Assembly: GCA_941918925.1 (NCBI GenBank)
Contig: OW799237.1
Location: 88,757,015 to 88,821,014, forward strand
DNA from: Phyto melanocephala
Lineage: Eukaryota > Arthropoda > Insecta > Diptera > Rhinophoridae
Direction of reading: 5' to 3'
DNA: 64,000 nt
A program made the position numbers and the translations under genes. Positions 1 to 10,589 of this stretch are shown in pieces. The notes under the pieces are model-generated. The model made no database searches and was not told the DNA's origin. It saw only the letters and a list, made by a program, of their open reading frames with translations. Position 1 is the stretch's first letter. Each line of letters starts with the position of its first letter.

Positions 1-1700
1 ATTATATTTATATTCGTTACGACCTTATAATGTTTAAAGAATTATTTTCTTGTCATAAACAGGCTCTAGGTCCAAAAAACTATTTAATTCTAATATTAAA
101 ATAAAAATATTTTCTTTTTTATTAAATATTATTTAAAAAAAATTATTTTCTCCTTATATTTTTATTAATTTTGTTCAATATTTCGAGCCCCTTTGGTGCT
201 CTTCCATATGACATAATGACAAACTCCGCACTAAGAAATAGTTTGTATGTTCTGTGCTATTATGAATCAGCTGTTTCGTTTCTGAAAATCTGTATCAGTC
301 GTAATTCAGCTCTGGTCAGGTCAAAAGCTCGCGCGAGTCATTGTCGTTATCGTTGTCATATAAAGACAATCAGGCCGTACCTTTTCATCTGACTTTGTGA
401 GTTTTGCGTCTCACTCTCGCATTGGTTAATTGCGTGGAGTCGGTAAGCGATACTGAGGTACAGTTACCCGGAGTCTTAATTAACCTTTGCAAAACTTTTA
501 AATATAATATTCGCGTTCAGCTCCCACTTTCTATATGAAGGTATAGGTCGACTTACGGATACTGAACCTGTCTGGGATACCCTGGCTCTGTGATTTAAAA
601 ACCTTGCCATTAAAATTAAAAATTAACAAACAACAACAAAGAAAATCTGTATGTGTGGTTTGTTGTTCCTTTTTTGTTCTGTTCTGTTGCGGTCAAATCT
701 GTAGAAAATAGAATTCAACGTTAAGTGACGGCCATTGAATGAGAAACAGCTGCTATTAAGGCGCCTTTATTATAAAGGTGGCTGCAACAGAGAGTCTCTC
801 TCTCTCTTTGCTGACTCTAAAAATTTCTTTTTTTATATATGAACTTTGACGAGAAAAATATTCAAAAAATAATAACCTTGTTTTTGTAAGATTGCCTTGT
901 AAAGTGAAAATTAAACAACCGAAAGGCACGTCACAGAACGACAACGGAAAGTAAAGACTACTAAAGCCTTTAGACAGGCGTTGTGAATATGTTGGATCCT
1001 CAACGAAGACATTCAAAATTGTTATGCCGCCATTAAGGCAATTTTGCGTATTATCCTCAGATGTGGAAACAAACTTCATTTGAAAAAATGATTTTAAGGC
1101 AGACGAATAGAATAATCGTAACGATCTTGTTGTTTGACTGAAATTTGTAAGTTTACATGCAACGATTTTTATGCAAAATTCAAAATTCTCCTTAGAGAAG
1201 TACGTCAAATGTTCAGTTCCTGAGAACGATGATGACCTGGTGATGATAGACGTTAAATATCAAAAGAAAAAAGTTATTTAACACTTGACATAAGTAGTTT
1301 TTAAAAGTTCGATAGCTAATTTTTAAATGTAAAGAGCTTGTTGTCATGAATATTGTAAATAATCTGTAAGCGTCTTAAAGAGTTTTGGAAACTTATCAAA
1401 GATTAACTTTAAAGATCTCTTAGACTATTTATCAGACAAACAATAATGATGTTTAGCTTCCATCAGACAAAAGACGGCACGAATCCTGGCAAAGTTTGTA
1501 GCGATACAGAAAATCCGTATTACCTTTTGCTCATGTCAAACTACGGTCACAAACATTGTTTTGCTACAGCCAACCAGAAAAAGCAAGGCTAATGACGGCT
1601 GATAATTGTTTATGTTTGGGTGAAAATTCTTTTTCACAACCCTGACATATATAAATAAATATATTCATAAGTACACTCACAAAGCAAACTTCTTACACAC
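1..1700. other. Non-coding stretch with a GC-richer island
   Basis: No gene recognised. Two open frames here (171-392 plus strand, 756-1208 minus strand) show no domain, no motif and composition typical of AT-rich spacer. Between about 230 and 600 the base composition is less AT-rich than its surroundings, with TCAGTC-like and GGTAAGC-like words that could belong to a promoter, a 5' non-coding exon or the 5' region of an unrecognised retroelement. The rest is plain AT-rich spacer. Confidence 0.4.
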
Positions 1701-3308
1701 CTCTTACACACACACATTTTTGTTTGAAAAGTTTTGTTCTCTTTTAAACTTTCGCAACTTTTGCCGACTTCTTTTCAACAACGTACAATACAAAAATAAT
1801 TCGTACCCCTTCAAAATGGCTGAAAGTCAACCAATACAACTTACTCCAATCGTCACATCACAGATTTTATCAGCCATAGAGAGCATGAAATTGTCCTTTA
1901 ATAGTGGACCGGATGGCATACCCAACTGTGTCTTAAAACATTGCGCAAATGCACTTGCTACTCCACTCAATTGCAATTATATACAACAATTCAATAAAAC
2001 TTGGTTATTTTCCTCAGTTTTGGTACGACTCTTTTATAATTCCGCTTTTTAAATCCGGTAAAAAATCGAATGTTACGAACTATAGAGGTATCGCGAAGCT
2101 TAGTGGGATTCCAAGACTTTTTGAGAAATGCATTACGGATAATATATGCCATCAAACATCAGCTATTCTATCTTCTATTATCAACACGGTTTTAGAAAAG
2201 GCTGCGCTATACTAACTAACCTTTTGTAACTTAACACTGTTGTTCATAATGGTTTTAATAATAAACAACTGACAGATGTAATCTATATTGACTTCAGTAG
2301 GGCTTTTGATCAAGTTAATTATGATCTGCTTCTACACAAGCTTTATTTTATAGGATTCACGATAAAGACTTTGAATTGGATAAAGTCGTACCTAACAGGT
2401 CGTAAACAGTGTGTTCTTTTTAACACAATGTTACTTCTTATAATATTGCAATAAAATCTGGTGTCACACAAGGTAGCCATTCAGGTCCTATTTTATTTTT
2501 GCTCTTCATTAATGATTTGCCAAGTGCAATCAAAATTTGCAACGTTTTAATGTATGCTGATGACGTAAAGGGTTTTCTTTACAATTCAGTTACAAAATGA
2601 TTTGAATAAATTTTTCGAATGGTGCAATATTAATTTAATGACTCTCAACCTAAAAAAATGCAAACATATGAGATTCTCAAGAAATTGGAATGCTGGTTGT
2701 CTCTTTTTTCTGGGTGGTTATCAACTTGAACTGGTTTCGGAGTTTCTGGATCTAGGCGTTCTTTTTGACCCTAAACTAAATTTCAACAACCATATTGTTA
2801 TGATGGTAAATAAATCTCGTGGTGTTCTCGCTGTTATAAAACGTTGGGCTAAATAGTTTACAGAACCACAAATAACTGTACGGTTGTACTCCTCTTAAGT
2901 AAGACCTATTCTTGAATTTGGATCTATTATTTGGGATCCTTATAGCATTTTTCAGAAGGATCGAATTAAATCAGTTTAGAAACAATTCCTTCTATTTTGT
3001 TTAGGTCATACAACATGGGATCCTGATAGAAACATTCTGCCGTACACAACCAGACTTGCTACAATTAAGTTGCCAACGTTAGAAAGTAGACAAATTATGC
3101 TTAATGTAACTTTTATGGTGAATTTATTAAATGGTTCTGTTAATTATGAATTTTTGCTGAGTAATGTTCCACTTAGAGCCACTCGGAATTTTACTTCTTT
3201 TTATGTTAGATGTCTTCAAACTAACTACGCTGATGCTGACCCACTAAGGAGAATATCGAAAAACTATAATAATCTTTATAACTTCATTGATATTTCTGTA
3301 AATGTTAA

Positions 3309-4833
3309 CCCATTAGTGCATAAGGTTCCCCAGAGACATTTCATAATTTTTTTATAACTGTGGCATTAAAAACGATAGTTAAAATACTTTTTAAAAGATT
3401 TATTAAAATAAAACTTATAATATGAGTTTTATAAGGTGTCCCTTATAAGGGACATTATGCAGTATAGACACTTGGCGAATGAAATTTTTTTAAACATTCT
3501 TTTGGATAAAGGACTTTGTTACATTTAATACATATAGACTTCTTGTCACAATTTGCACATCTCTTGTCTGTTTTCAGTGTTCGTGTTAGGTACTTTATAG
3601 CCTTTTATAGAGGGCACTCCATATATTTCCAGGTAAGAAGTAGCAAAATAGCATCGGAACTGCAACAAATTGGAACAATTTAGATCATTTAGTTTTACTT
3701 TTCTCATAAGTATCCATCCATTTGCAACCGCCGCATCCAATAAATTTGCAAAAATTGGCCACGACCACTTACACTGTGATCTATAAACCGCCACAAACTG
3801 ATCCATTTTATCTACGCCACCCATACCTTGATTATAACGCTGGAATACCTTTGGCTGATCTATTTGTATAGCACCTTACTGATCTGATCCATTTTATCTA
3901 CGCCACCCATACCTTGATTATAACGCTGGAATACCTTTGGCTGATCTATTTGTATAGCACCTTATCCTTTAGCGTAACGTTTTCATGATCCAGTTTCGAT
4001 ATTATCGAAATTGGTGCCTAGGGTGACGACATTATTGTCCTTCCATCTTACAAACAGTAAAAAAAGTTTAAAAATTCTGTGGGGGTTTTGGATGATTGAG
4101 CTTGGATGCTAGAAAAAAATAACTTCACACTTGGTTTCAATTTCATAAGTAGGGTTTATTTTGTACCAATGATTTCTAGTTTTATCTTGCTTTCGAGAAT
4201 ATTTTGCTCGCGGTTCATCATCGCTTTCACTCTAATATTTTGCGCCAAGATGATTCAAATTTCCTTCATGTTCATCATCACTTGCATCTGAATAATGATC
4301 CATGTCATTTCCGTCCAGAGGAGAAATCGCAAAAATATTTACATTTTGTAAATAATCATCGATTTCTTGCAATTGTTCCAATATTTCAGCAACTGTAAGT
4401 CTATATAACAATATCGTTAAGACTTGCCCAATAAGCATAGAGTCCCTTATAAGGGACACTGATAAAAAACGCATATTGCAAAAATTCTAAAATTTAATTA
4501 CTTGTTAAATTCACAGCAATTAATTACTTACATATATTTTAATAAATAATTTAATTTAATAAGTTAAAAAAACACAAATATATTGCCAAAATATTTATTT
4601 TTTTGTATTTTTACTTACCCTCCATGTGTTTTGCGATTTTATTATTTTCATTATTAATTTTATGAAGAAAATTACACACACAATACAAATAACTTTATCC
4701 TTACACTCGTTTATTAAATAAATGACATTTACCTGAGTGTAAAAACACATTTAGTTAACAATTTAGTTTTAACAGATCATTGTAAATCGGTGTAACGTTA
4801 CGTCCCTTTAAGGGGACCTTATGCACTAATGGG
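3309..4833 (-). mobile_element. piggyBac-type DNA transposon, internally deleted
   Basis: The ends are inverted: CCCATTAGTGCATAAGGT at 3309 and its reverse complement ending at 4833. Each is flanked by TTAA (3305-3308 and 4834-4837), the diagnostic piggyBac target duplication. The element is about 1.5 kb, shorter than a full piggyBac, and most of the catalytic core is missing. A perfect 16-bp palindrome, GTCCCTTATAAGGGAC, occurs at 3438-3453 and again at 4442-4457, with a looser version beside the right end (about 4803-4818). These may be subterminal binding sites. The element lies inside the Jockey-type LINE, so it is the younger insertion. Confidence 0.92.
3455..4474 (-). pseudogene. piggyBac transposase remnant
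   Basis: The protein would cut and paste the element at TTAA. Three parts survive on the minus strand. An acidic N-terminal part (4232-4474) contains EILEQLQEIDDYLQ and a DASDDEHEG stretch, typical of the family. A piece of the DDE domain (3546-3824) has the hallmark GMGGVDKMDQ. A C-terminal cysteine-rich domain (3455-3590) reads KRCANCDKKSICIKCNK in another frame, matching the zinc-binding tail of piggyBac proteins. The middle of the catalytic domain is deleted. An 86-bp tandem duplication (3798-3883 and 3884-3964) shifts the frame. The protein cannot be functional. Confidence 0.88.
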
Positions 4834-4983
4834 TTAATATAACTGGACGTAATATTATTCTGTTCTTAAATGTTTATAATTAGTTAAGTTTATTTTTTGC
4901 ATGTATTTTTCTTTTTTGGTCTGTAAGGATTTATAATCTATAGACTTTTATTAAATAAATAAATAAATAAATCAAAAAAAAAA

Positions 4984-6330
4984 GTGTTTAAACACAGAAA
5001 TTTTAATTTATCAAATTATTTCTAGTGGGCCTATATTATCATGAGTGTTTGTTTGAATGTAGATGTACGAATGGGAAAAATAAAAGGAATTTTTAAGTGC
5101 AATATTCTCTGTAAACCATCCACCAATATTCTCTGTACCCTTAACGCCAACAGGATCAAGAGCTTGCAAGCTTTACTCTTTTATTAGAAAACTCGAAAGT
5201 TTTGCAACAAATAATTCCCAATATGGACGATGACATTACTGGGCATTTGATAAAGCAGAATATAATAGAAATGTAAACATTTGCGTAAGTGGTTAGCCAA
5301 TTCAATTGTAATTTTACGAGTGTTGTTGAAAATTAATCTGTCGTTACCAAATAACCGTTAACAATGATCAATATACTTTACGCATGAGTATTTTCTTACT
5401 GTAAATATTTCAAACAAACAATGTATTATTGCAAAAATTATTATTATAAAAAATATTCAATTAAAGTCGACTTATGTAGTTTTAGAATAAGTCCACAGCG
5501 ATTTGTATGGTTTCTTTTCGATCAATTGTTCAATTGTGTGCAATGGCAAACATATGTACATGCACATGTTATTCGCTTTGTTGTTAATTGTTGTTGTTGT
5601 TGGTGGCGTATTTTGTATTCATTCATTTCATTAAATGTCCACGAATTCGTTTAACGTACAGCAGAAATATTTATGTTGTATTTATTGTTTATTATCATGT
5701 AAAAATTTAATCAATAATTAAAAGTATTGTACGGTTTCATTTGACTTCATTCAAATTCATGTCACAATTATAATGCTCCTGTGCACATCCTCACACACAC
5801 ACAGATACGCATGCATACATATTTCTCTTGCAATATGGCTGGGATAGTTCTCATTCTCTACTTTTCGAGATTAATGTACACATGCATGTATCAAGACATA
5901 CTCTTAAAGAAAAAAAGGTTCCTTACTTCCAAAAAAAATATTATACTTGCACTTAAAATAATTAGCGATTGTAACTTTAAAAGCGATCTAAGTGTAAACC
6001 CATTTAATATAGAACGTGTGCTATTCATTGGAGGACATATGATTTCTTCATACACACAATAGAATAAGACGGCGTCATCATTTATGCGAAACGTCATAAG
6101 GGCAAGTGCCCCTTAATGAAATGTCGGTGATTTTTGTATCCAAAAAGGCCATGTAAACTTTAGAAGTTTTTAACCTTAATTAACCTAATTCTACTTTATG
6201 AAGTCCCTGTATATTAGAAGCCTTTGGAAAAATTCTCAAATTTCTATGCTGAAAAAAGTTTTATGTGTGAAGCAAAATATCGGTCAAATATCCGCCACGA
6301 CTTCATTATTATACTTCTACCTAATGTCCC
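4984..6330. other. AT-rich spacer
   Basis: No gene or recognisable element. The region holds a short CA-rich run near 5795-5805 and scattered GTT/GTTG repeats near 5580-5605. Small open frames at 5421-5654 and 5781-6062 show no motif and look like chance. Confidence 0.4.
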
Positions 6331-6337
6331 TAACCTA

Positions 6338-6635
6338 CGGTCTACACCAGCCATCGATTTGTTTGAACAACGAACAATTTGTTGTGCGCACATGAATTTG
6401 CCTGGTGTGGACCGCTGTTGTCGATGTTTTGTTCTTGTTCAAACAGCGTTGTCAGAACATTTGTTCGAACAACGATGTCTGATATTAAAAGGCATTTTGA
6501 ATATGAAAGAAAGAGACGACACATAAAAATACCAACAAAATACTCTTTATACGTTTTCTCCATATCAAAGAACATGAACAATTTTTTGACAGTTGCTCTG
6601 CCGACGTTTTGTTCTAGTCTAAACAAATCGATGGC
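6338..6635. repeat. Two nested inverted repeats, MITE-like
   Basis: CGGTCTACACCAG at 6338-6350 pairs with CTGGTGTGGACCG at 6402-6414 (12 of 13 positions), giving a 77-bp hairpin. Overlapping it, GCCATCGATTTGTTT at 6350-6364 is the exact reverse complement of 6621-6635. Between them GTTGTTCGAACAAC-like words recur (about 6362-6475). This looks like one small non-autonomous element inserted at the edge of another, or a fold-back element with compound ends. No coding capacity and no clear target duplication. Confidence 0.5.
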
Positions 6636-6689
6636 TCGTCAAGACGTAGAGTTAATATCAATGACAATGTTAATGTTCAATTGACGACT

Positions 6690-6880
6690 AGTCGAGGGCT
6701 CTTCAGCCACACTGTCGCAAACAATAGCAATGTTTTCCTAGGCGAGCATGCACAGGTGTTTTCACATTTCCTACAGTCCCGGTTTGCTGAAATTTGCGCA
6801 ACTGGCACAATTCTCCTAATCGTGGACACATTTGGTCGATAATGTTGACCAAAAAAAATCACTACGTGCACGAAATTAAT
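6690..6880 (-). pseudogene. Mariner-like (DD41D type) transposase scrap, DNA-binding region
   Basis: On the minus strand three frames together give HYRPNVSTIRRI, then FQQTGTVGNVKTPVHARLGK, then NIAIVCDSVAEEPSTSRQL. This is the order and wording of the second helix-turn-helix and linker of the mariner-like transposases found elsewhere in this window. Two frameshifts separate the parts and no catalytic region follows, so it is a dead fragment. Confidence 0.65.
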
Positions 6881-6889
6881 TTTTAATTA

Positions 6890-7648
6890 AAACGCCCATT
6901 TTTGTAAAAGGCTACAACAATCTTAACGGGCTGCTTGATTGTATTGTTGAATTTGTCAAACATTGAAACAAAGAATTGTCAAATTCAATTGGGCAAACAA
7001 CTGGACGTTTAGGTGTGACTCAAAAGTAACACCGTTCAATATTCACTTGAGATTTTATAATGTAAGAATATATTCTAAAAAGAATATTTATGTAGAGGAA
7101 TTAATTTAGCTAAGTACATTCGTCCGTCTGTCCGTGAGTTTGTTGAAATCAACTTTTTGCCGCCACCATGAACACTTCAGACTCTTATATGGTATCGATT
7201 TATCAAGAAATGCTTTAGAAAATTTCCCTATTACGCTATGTGAGCATACTACGAGCTGGGATATACGTAAAGGAACATAATTGTCTCTGGTTTGTGTGGA
7301 ACTTCTTGAAACGTTTGTTACATATATTTAAAACAATTAAAATGATGATCTTCAAGACGCTTTGCAAACTCCATTGCCTTTTCTTTTTATATTGCTCCAG
7401 ATATATAAAGACATATTTAGCCTTTAGTAAACCAGTCTAAGAGTACTTGGTCGATATTTTATTTAGTCATTTTATTACATCGAGGAGCTCCAGATCTTAA
7501 TGAGTTGATAATGAATTCTTTGTTTTTAAAAATCTTTGAGACCGTACTAACCGGCATACCATATTTATCAACTGCTTTTTGTCTTTAACTTCTATTATTA
7601 GTTTAAATTTTCTTCTTTAATCGACAAATATTTTAAAACACGTTTCGA
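6890..7648. other. Spacer with a decayed dispersed-repeat piece
   Basis: Positions about 7120-7200 (CGTCCGTCTGTCCGTGAG followed by GTTGAAATCAACTTTT) match the internal part of the DINE-like repeats annotated at 10590 and 23297, on the plus strand. The rest is AT-rich spacer without a supportable gene. Confidence 0.4.
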
Positions 7649-7661
7649 TGTCATGACAATA

Positions 7662-7900
7662 GGTAGCTACATAGGTAGGTAGGTTGGTAAGGCTGGTACA
7701 AAGTTACCCTCACACCCTCACCCAGAGACCATTACGGTCCATTGTGACGCCTTAATATAGAAATAAGGAGAAGAATAGAATAGGAATAGAAATAGTTAGA
7801 ATAGAAGAGAAAGAGAAGCAGACCAGTCCGGAGTCTCTAGCGGAAATCGATCCCGAAACCACCAAACTAGCACATTACTGACTAGCCCAACGGGGCACCC
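7662..7900 (-). mobile_element. tRNA-derived SINE with LINE-type tail, copy 1
   Basis: Read on the minus strand, the element starts GGTGCCCCGTTGGGCTAGTC (a tRNA-like head with an A box), has a B-box-like GGTTTCGGGATCGATT, and continues through a body into a tail of CCAACCTACCTACC. It is flanked by a perfect 13-bp target duplication, TGTCATGACAATA, at 7649-7661 and 7901-7913, which proves retroposition and fixes both ends. Pol III transcription would start from the tRNA-like head. The tail resembles the CCTAACC tails of LINEs in this window. Confidence 0.85.
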
Positions 7901-8058
7901 TGTCATGACAATAAATAAATTATAAATAAATTGCCATTCAGCGCGAATGACTTTTTTTCATAAAACTGATACTTACACAAACAAACAAACAATATACATA
8001 CATGATGTACTAAACGGGATTTCCCCGAAAAAAAGACAAAATATACAAACAAAAATCA

Positions 8059-8640
8059 CCCAGCAAAAACTAGGTAATGACTTGCTCTTACTAAATAACA
8101 TACTTTTCATAGACTTTTACATATAGCCTGTCTTACTTAGAAGTATTTTAGTAATGACTTAATTTATAATGTGATGCGTAAGAAGTTATTTTCAGACATT
8201 TGCTTAGATACACACACAATACAATTTCTTATTGCGAAATTTGTTAGAGGCCATTCAAATACCTAACTTTTTATAATTCTCATTTAGTTTAACGCGTATG
8301 GGGTATAAGTAATAATGATTTTGACAACAGCGGCAAAAGTGATGACTTATAAATTTTCACTGGCTTTTGAAATTAACATATCGCAGAATAATTATACCGA
8401 ATTTTCGTCCTTAAAAGAACCGAACGACTTCTGTTAGTCCTTAATATTAATGGGTTATTTAGGTTATTAAAACCAACTACTTATTTATTGCTATAAAATT
8501 AAGTACATAAGTCCCTATTTATAAGCAATAGCAATAAGTGCATATAGGAGTCACTATTTGTAAGCGAGGGTGATAAGTACTTGCCTCCAGTGACACCACC
8601 GTGTTAAAATAATGGGTTTAGATGCCAAATTGTAAGTAGT
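8059..8640 (+). repeat. CCCAGCAAAAAC dispersed repeat, copy 1
   Basis: Begins CCCAGCAAAAACTAGGTAAT and matches long stretches at 22867, 30541 and 62414. It has no coding capacity, which suggests a non-autonomous DNA element, but the right end is not certain: a CTGGG at about 9691-9695, beyond the LINE insertion, could be the partner end. A LINE fragment (8651-9640) is inserted here with its own target duplication. Confidence 0.7.
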
Positions 8641-8650
8641 TAACACCTGT

Positions 8651-9640
8651 GTGTGTGTGCAGTATCTTTACTGATGGGTCCTTTATGGACGGAAGGGCAG
8701 GTGCTAGTGTGTACTCATCTGAGTTGAACTTATCCTTATCAGGCAGAAATGCTTGGCTTGCTGCACGCGTTGGACCACCTGTTGGAATGTCGAATGTATG
8801 GGAAGAGAATTCTTATTGCACTTGACAACCAGTCGGTTATAAAACGTATGCAGCGGATAGATGTGAACTCCTCTTTGGTGCTTGAGTGTGTTCTAAAGCT
8901 CAATAGGTGTGCTCTACAAATGAGGTAACGCTGATGTGGGTTAAGGGACACGTGGGCATAGCTGGGAATGAGGCTGCTGACGAACTTGCGAAGAAGAGGT
9001 CTGAGGCTGCATTCTGCGGACCGGAACCCAGAACTGCTCTGGGTAATGGGTTAGTGCGGGCAAGGATCTTTCAATGGGTGAACTCTATGAACTTGCGAAG
9101 GTGGATGGAGGGAACCACGTGTAGACAGGCTCGTATGGTGCTCAGGGAGCCACTTGGCAGGGGTGCAGTGAAGATACTCGGTTTTAAACGGAGTATGATG
9201 AGCTGGATCACTGCGTTGATTACAGGACATGGTAGCTTCAAATATCATCTGAAGAGGATGCAGATCGTGGATGATGATATTTGTAGAATGTGCCTGGAGG
9301 ATGCCGAGACGGCAGCGCATGTAGTATGCGAGTGTCCGGCGTTGGCGAGCGGAAGATTAAGGATCACAGGCAAGCACACTTTAAGTGTAGTGCGATGGGG
9401 GACCTTAGTCTGGGGGAGATGCTGGCGATTACAAAGGACTGTGCGATGAGGATTGTCGACAATCACCAGTCGGCAGTGTGAAATCGTTTTCCTAGTCCAG
9501 AGCAAACGCCGGTTGTGGCGCGGGACTCAGTGATTGAGGGTATACTGATCGGTAGACACGAAATCACTAAGGAGCGAAGGGGGTCGAAAAGGGACCCGTG
9601 ATAGTAGTGGTCTGCTTCGATATTCCCCCTACATGTGTAT
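8651..9640 (+). mobile_element. 3' fragment of an RNase-H-bearing LINE (LOA/R1-like), family A copy 1
   Basis: Contains only the 3' part of a LINE: RNase H, a zinc knuckle and the 3' UTR ending in CCCCCTACATGTGTAT. It is flanked by a direct repeat AACACCTGT (8642-8650 and 9641-9649), a good target duplication, so it inserted as a 5'-truncated copy. Three further copies of the same family lie at 16181 (minus), 54173 and 58195. A 3' terminus near TACATGTGTATGTAT is shared. Confidence 0.85.
8663..9449 (+). pseudogene. LINE family A RNase H and CCHC zinc-knuckle domain
   Basis: RNase H would degrade RNA in the RNA-DNA hybrid. The catalytic residues are all visible: TDGSFMDGR near 8670, YQAEMLG near 8740 after a shift, ALDNQSVIK near 8818, and WVKGHVGIAGNEAADELAK in the open frame 8907-9449. 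The same frame ends with CRMCLEDAETAAHVVCECPA, a zinc knuckle typical of LOA/R1-type LINE C-termini. Two frameshifts split the N-terminal half of the RNase H. The C-terminal 180 codons are intact, suggesting a fairly recent copy. Confidence 0.85.
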
Positions 9641-9649
9641 AACACCTGT

Positions 9650-10589
9650 TTTCTAGTATTTTCGACTCATTATTTTGTAATATGTTATTTTCCTGGGCAG
9701 TTTGAGTTCGAAAAAATTAGAGTTGGAGAAGTTCTAGTTATAAAAGTTCGACAATTTTTCTAAAAATTTTTTTTGTATCGATATATGTTTATTGATTTTG
9801 ATATACTTATTTTAGAATATTAATTTATCAATACGTTTGGTTCAACTCACATGGATCCATTACATTGGTCCCTGATATCGGTATAAAAAAAAGGTTGGCA
9901 ACTCTAAATTACATTTTACTTCAAGTCGAAGAAGTATTCTTATCGATTAGAAAGTAAATATTTTAATTACATAAACTTGTTTGTGTTGAACAACGCATTT
10001 GTCATTCAATGTCCTTTAGATATGTCCCGGTGATTTATTTATTATTGTTCCTCCTTATTATTCCATACAATACAATATTTGTTTAAATAACTATTTTTTA
10101 TTGAATAACACTATGAGATAATTAAATTTGACATATTACAAACAGCTCTCAATACCGTAATACTTTGTAGTTAAATATTTACATACACACTTACGTACGT
10201 AGATATTTTATAGGGATATAAATGTTAAAAGATACAAAACAAAATTATTGTCTTTTATTGAAAATGGAAAATATTTTTATTGTATACAACAGCTGCAGTA
10301 TAATAGAAATACACATACGCACCAACATTTGTAAATGTCACAATGATTGTAGTGTTGTAATTGAGTGGAAAATTAAATGTGCAGGAAAATAAAATAGATT
10401 TTCCATACACAAACACCTTCAAATTTAACATAAAAACACACAAATGTACACAAATAAATATAGTTTACGGAAAATCTATAACAAGTAGGAAGGTTATAGT
10501 TAGTTGAGGCAGATAATAGTTTACCTTATACAATGGCATAAAATCGCGTCGTGTCTTAGACTAGATTTTAGATTTTATGGTTTACGTCA
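9650..10589. other. AT-rich spacer
   Basis: No gene. The first 45 bases may be the right-hand remainder of the CCCAGCAAAAAC repeat. A stretch at 10250-10450 is open on the minus strand but has no motif. Confidence 0.35.

Larger units (their letters stand above)
1816..4883 (+). pseudogene. Jockey-type reverse transcriptase, broken
   Basis: The enzyme would copy the LINE RNA into DNA at a nicked chromosomal site. Visible RT blocks in order are the SFNSGPDGIP block near 1900, FPQFWYDSFIIPLFKSGKK near 2010-2060 after a +1 shift, the first catalytic block YIDFSRAFDQVNYD at about 2285-2325, GVTQGSHSGP near 2460, the YADD catalytic box at 2553-2564, and LNKFFEWCNINLM from 2602. The C-terminal domain (3070-3306) ends in FIDISVNVN, where the piggyBac element interrupts it. 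Reading from the left TTAA into position 4838 keeps the frame for eleven more residues to a TAG at 4881-4883. A stop and several shifts between 2215 and 3070 show decay. The family assignment rests on strong motif resemblance. Confidence 0.85.
1720..4983 (+). mobile_element. Jockey-type non-LTR retrotransposon, 5'-truncated, split by a piggyBac insertion
   Basis: A LINE copy that starts just upstream of its reverse transcriptase and runs to a run of ten A's at 4974-4983, preceded by AAATA repeats at about 4950-4972, the usual Jockey-type 3' tail. The endonuclease and ORF1 regions are absent, as expected after incomplete reverse transcription. The coding part carries several frameshifts and stops, so the copy is dead. 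A piggyBac element sits at 3309-4833, and the LINE coding frame and 3' UTR continue on its far side. The target duplication could not be placed because the 5' junction is not clear. Confidence 0.85.

Noticed and set aside
756..1208. 150-codon minus-strand open frame as a gene
   Set aside because: No motif or domain, and composition fits chance openness in AT-rich spacer.
6224..6684. Overlapping open frames of about 100 codons on both strands
   Set aside because: They lie over the nested inverted repeats with GTTGTTCGAACAAC-like words; openness follows from the repeats and no domain is visible.
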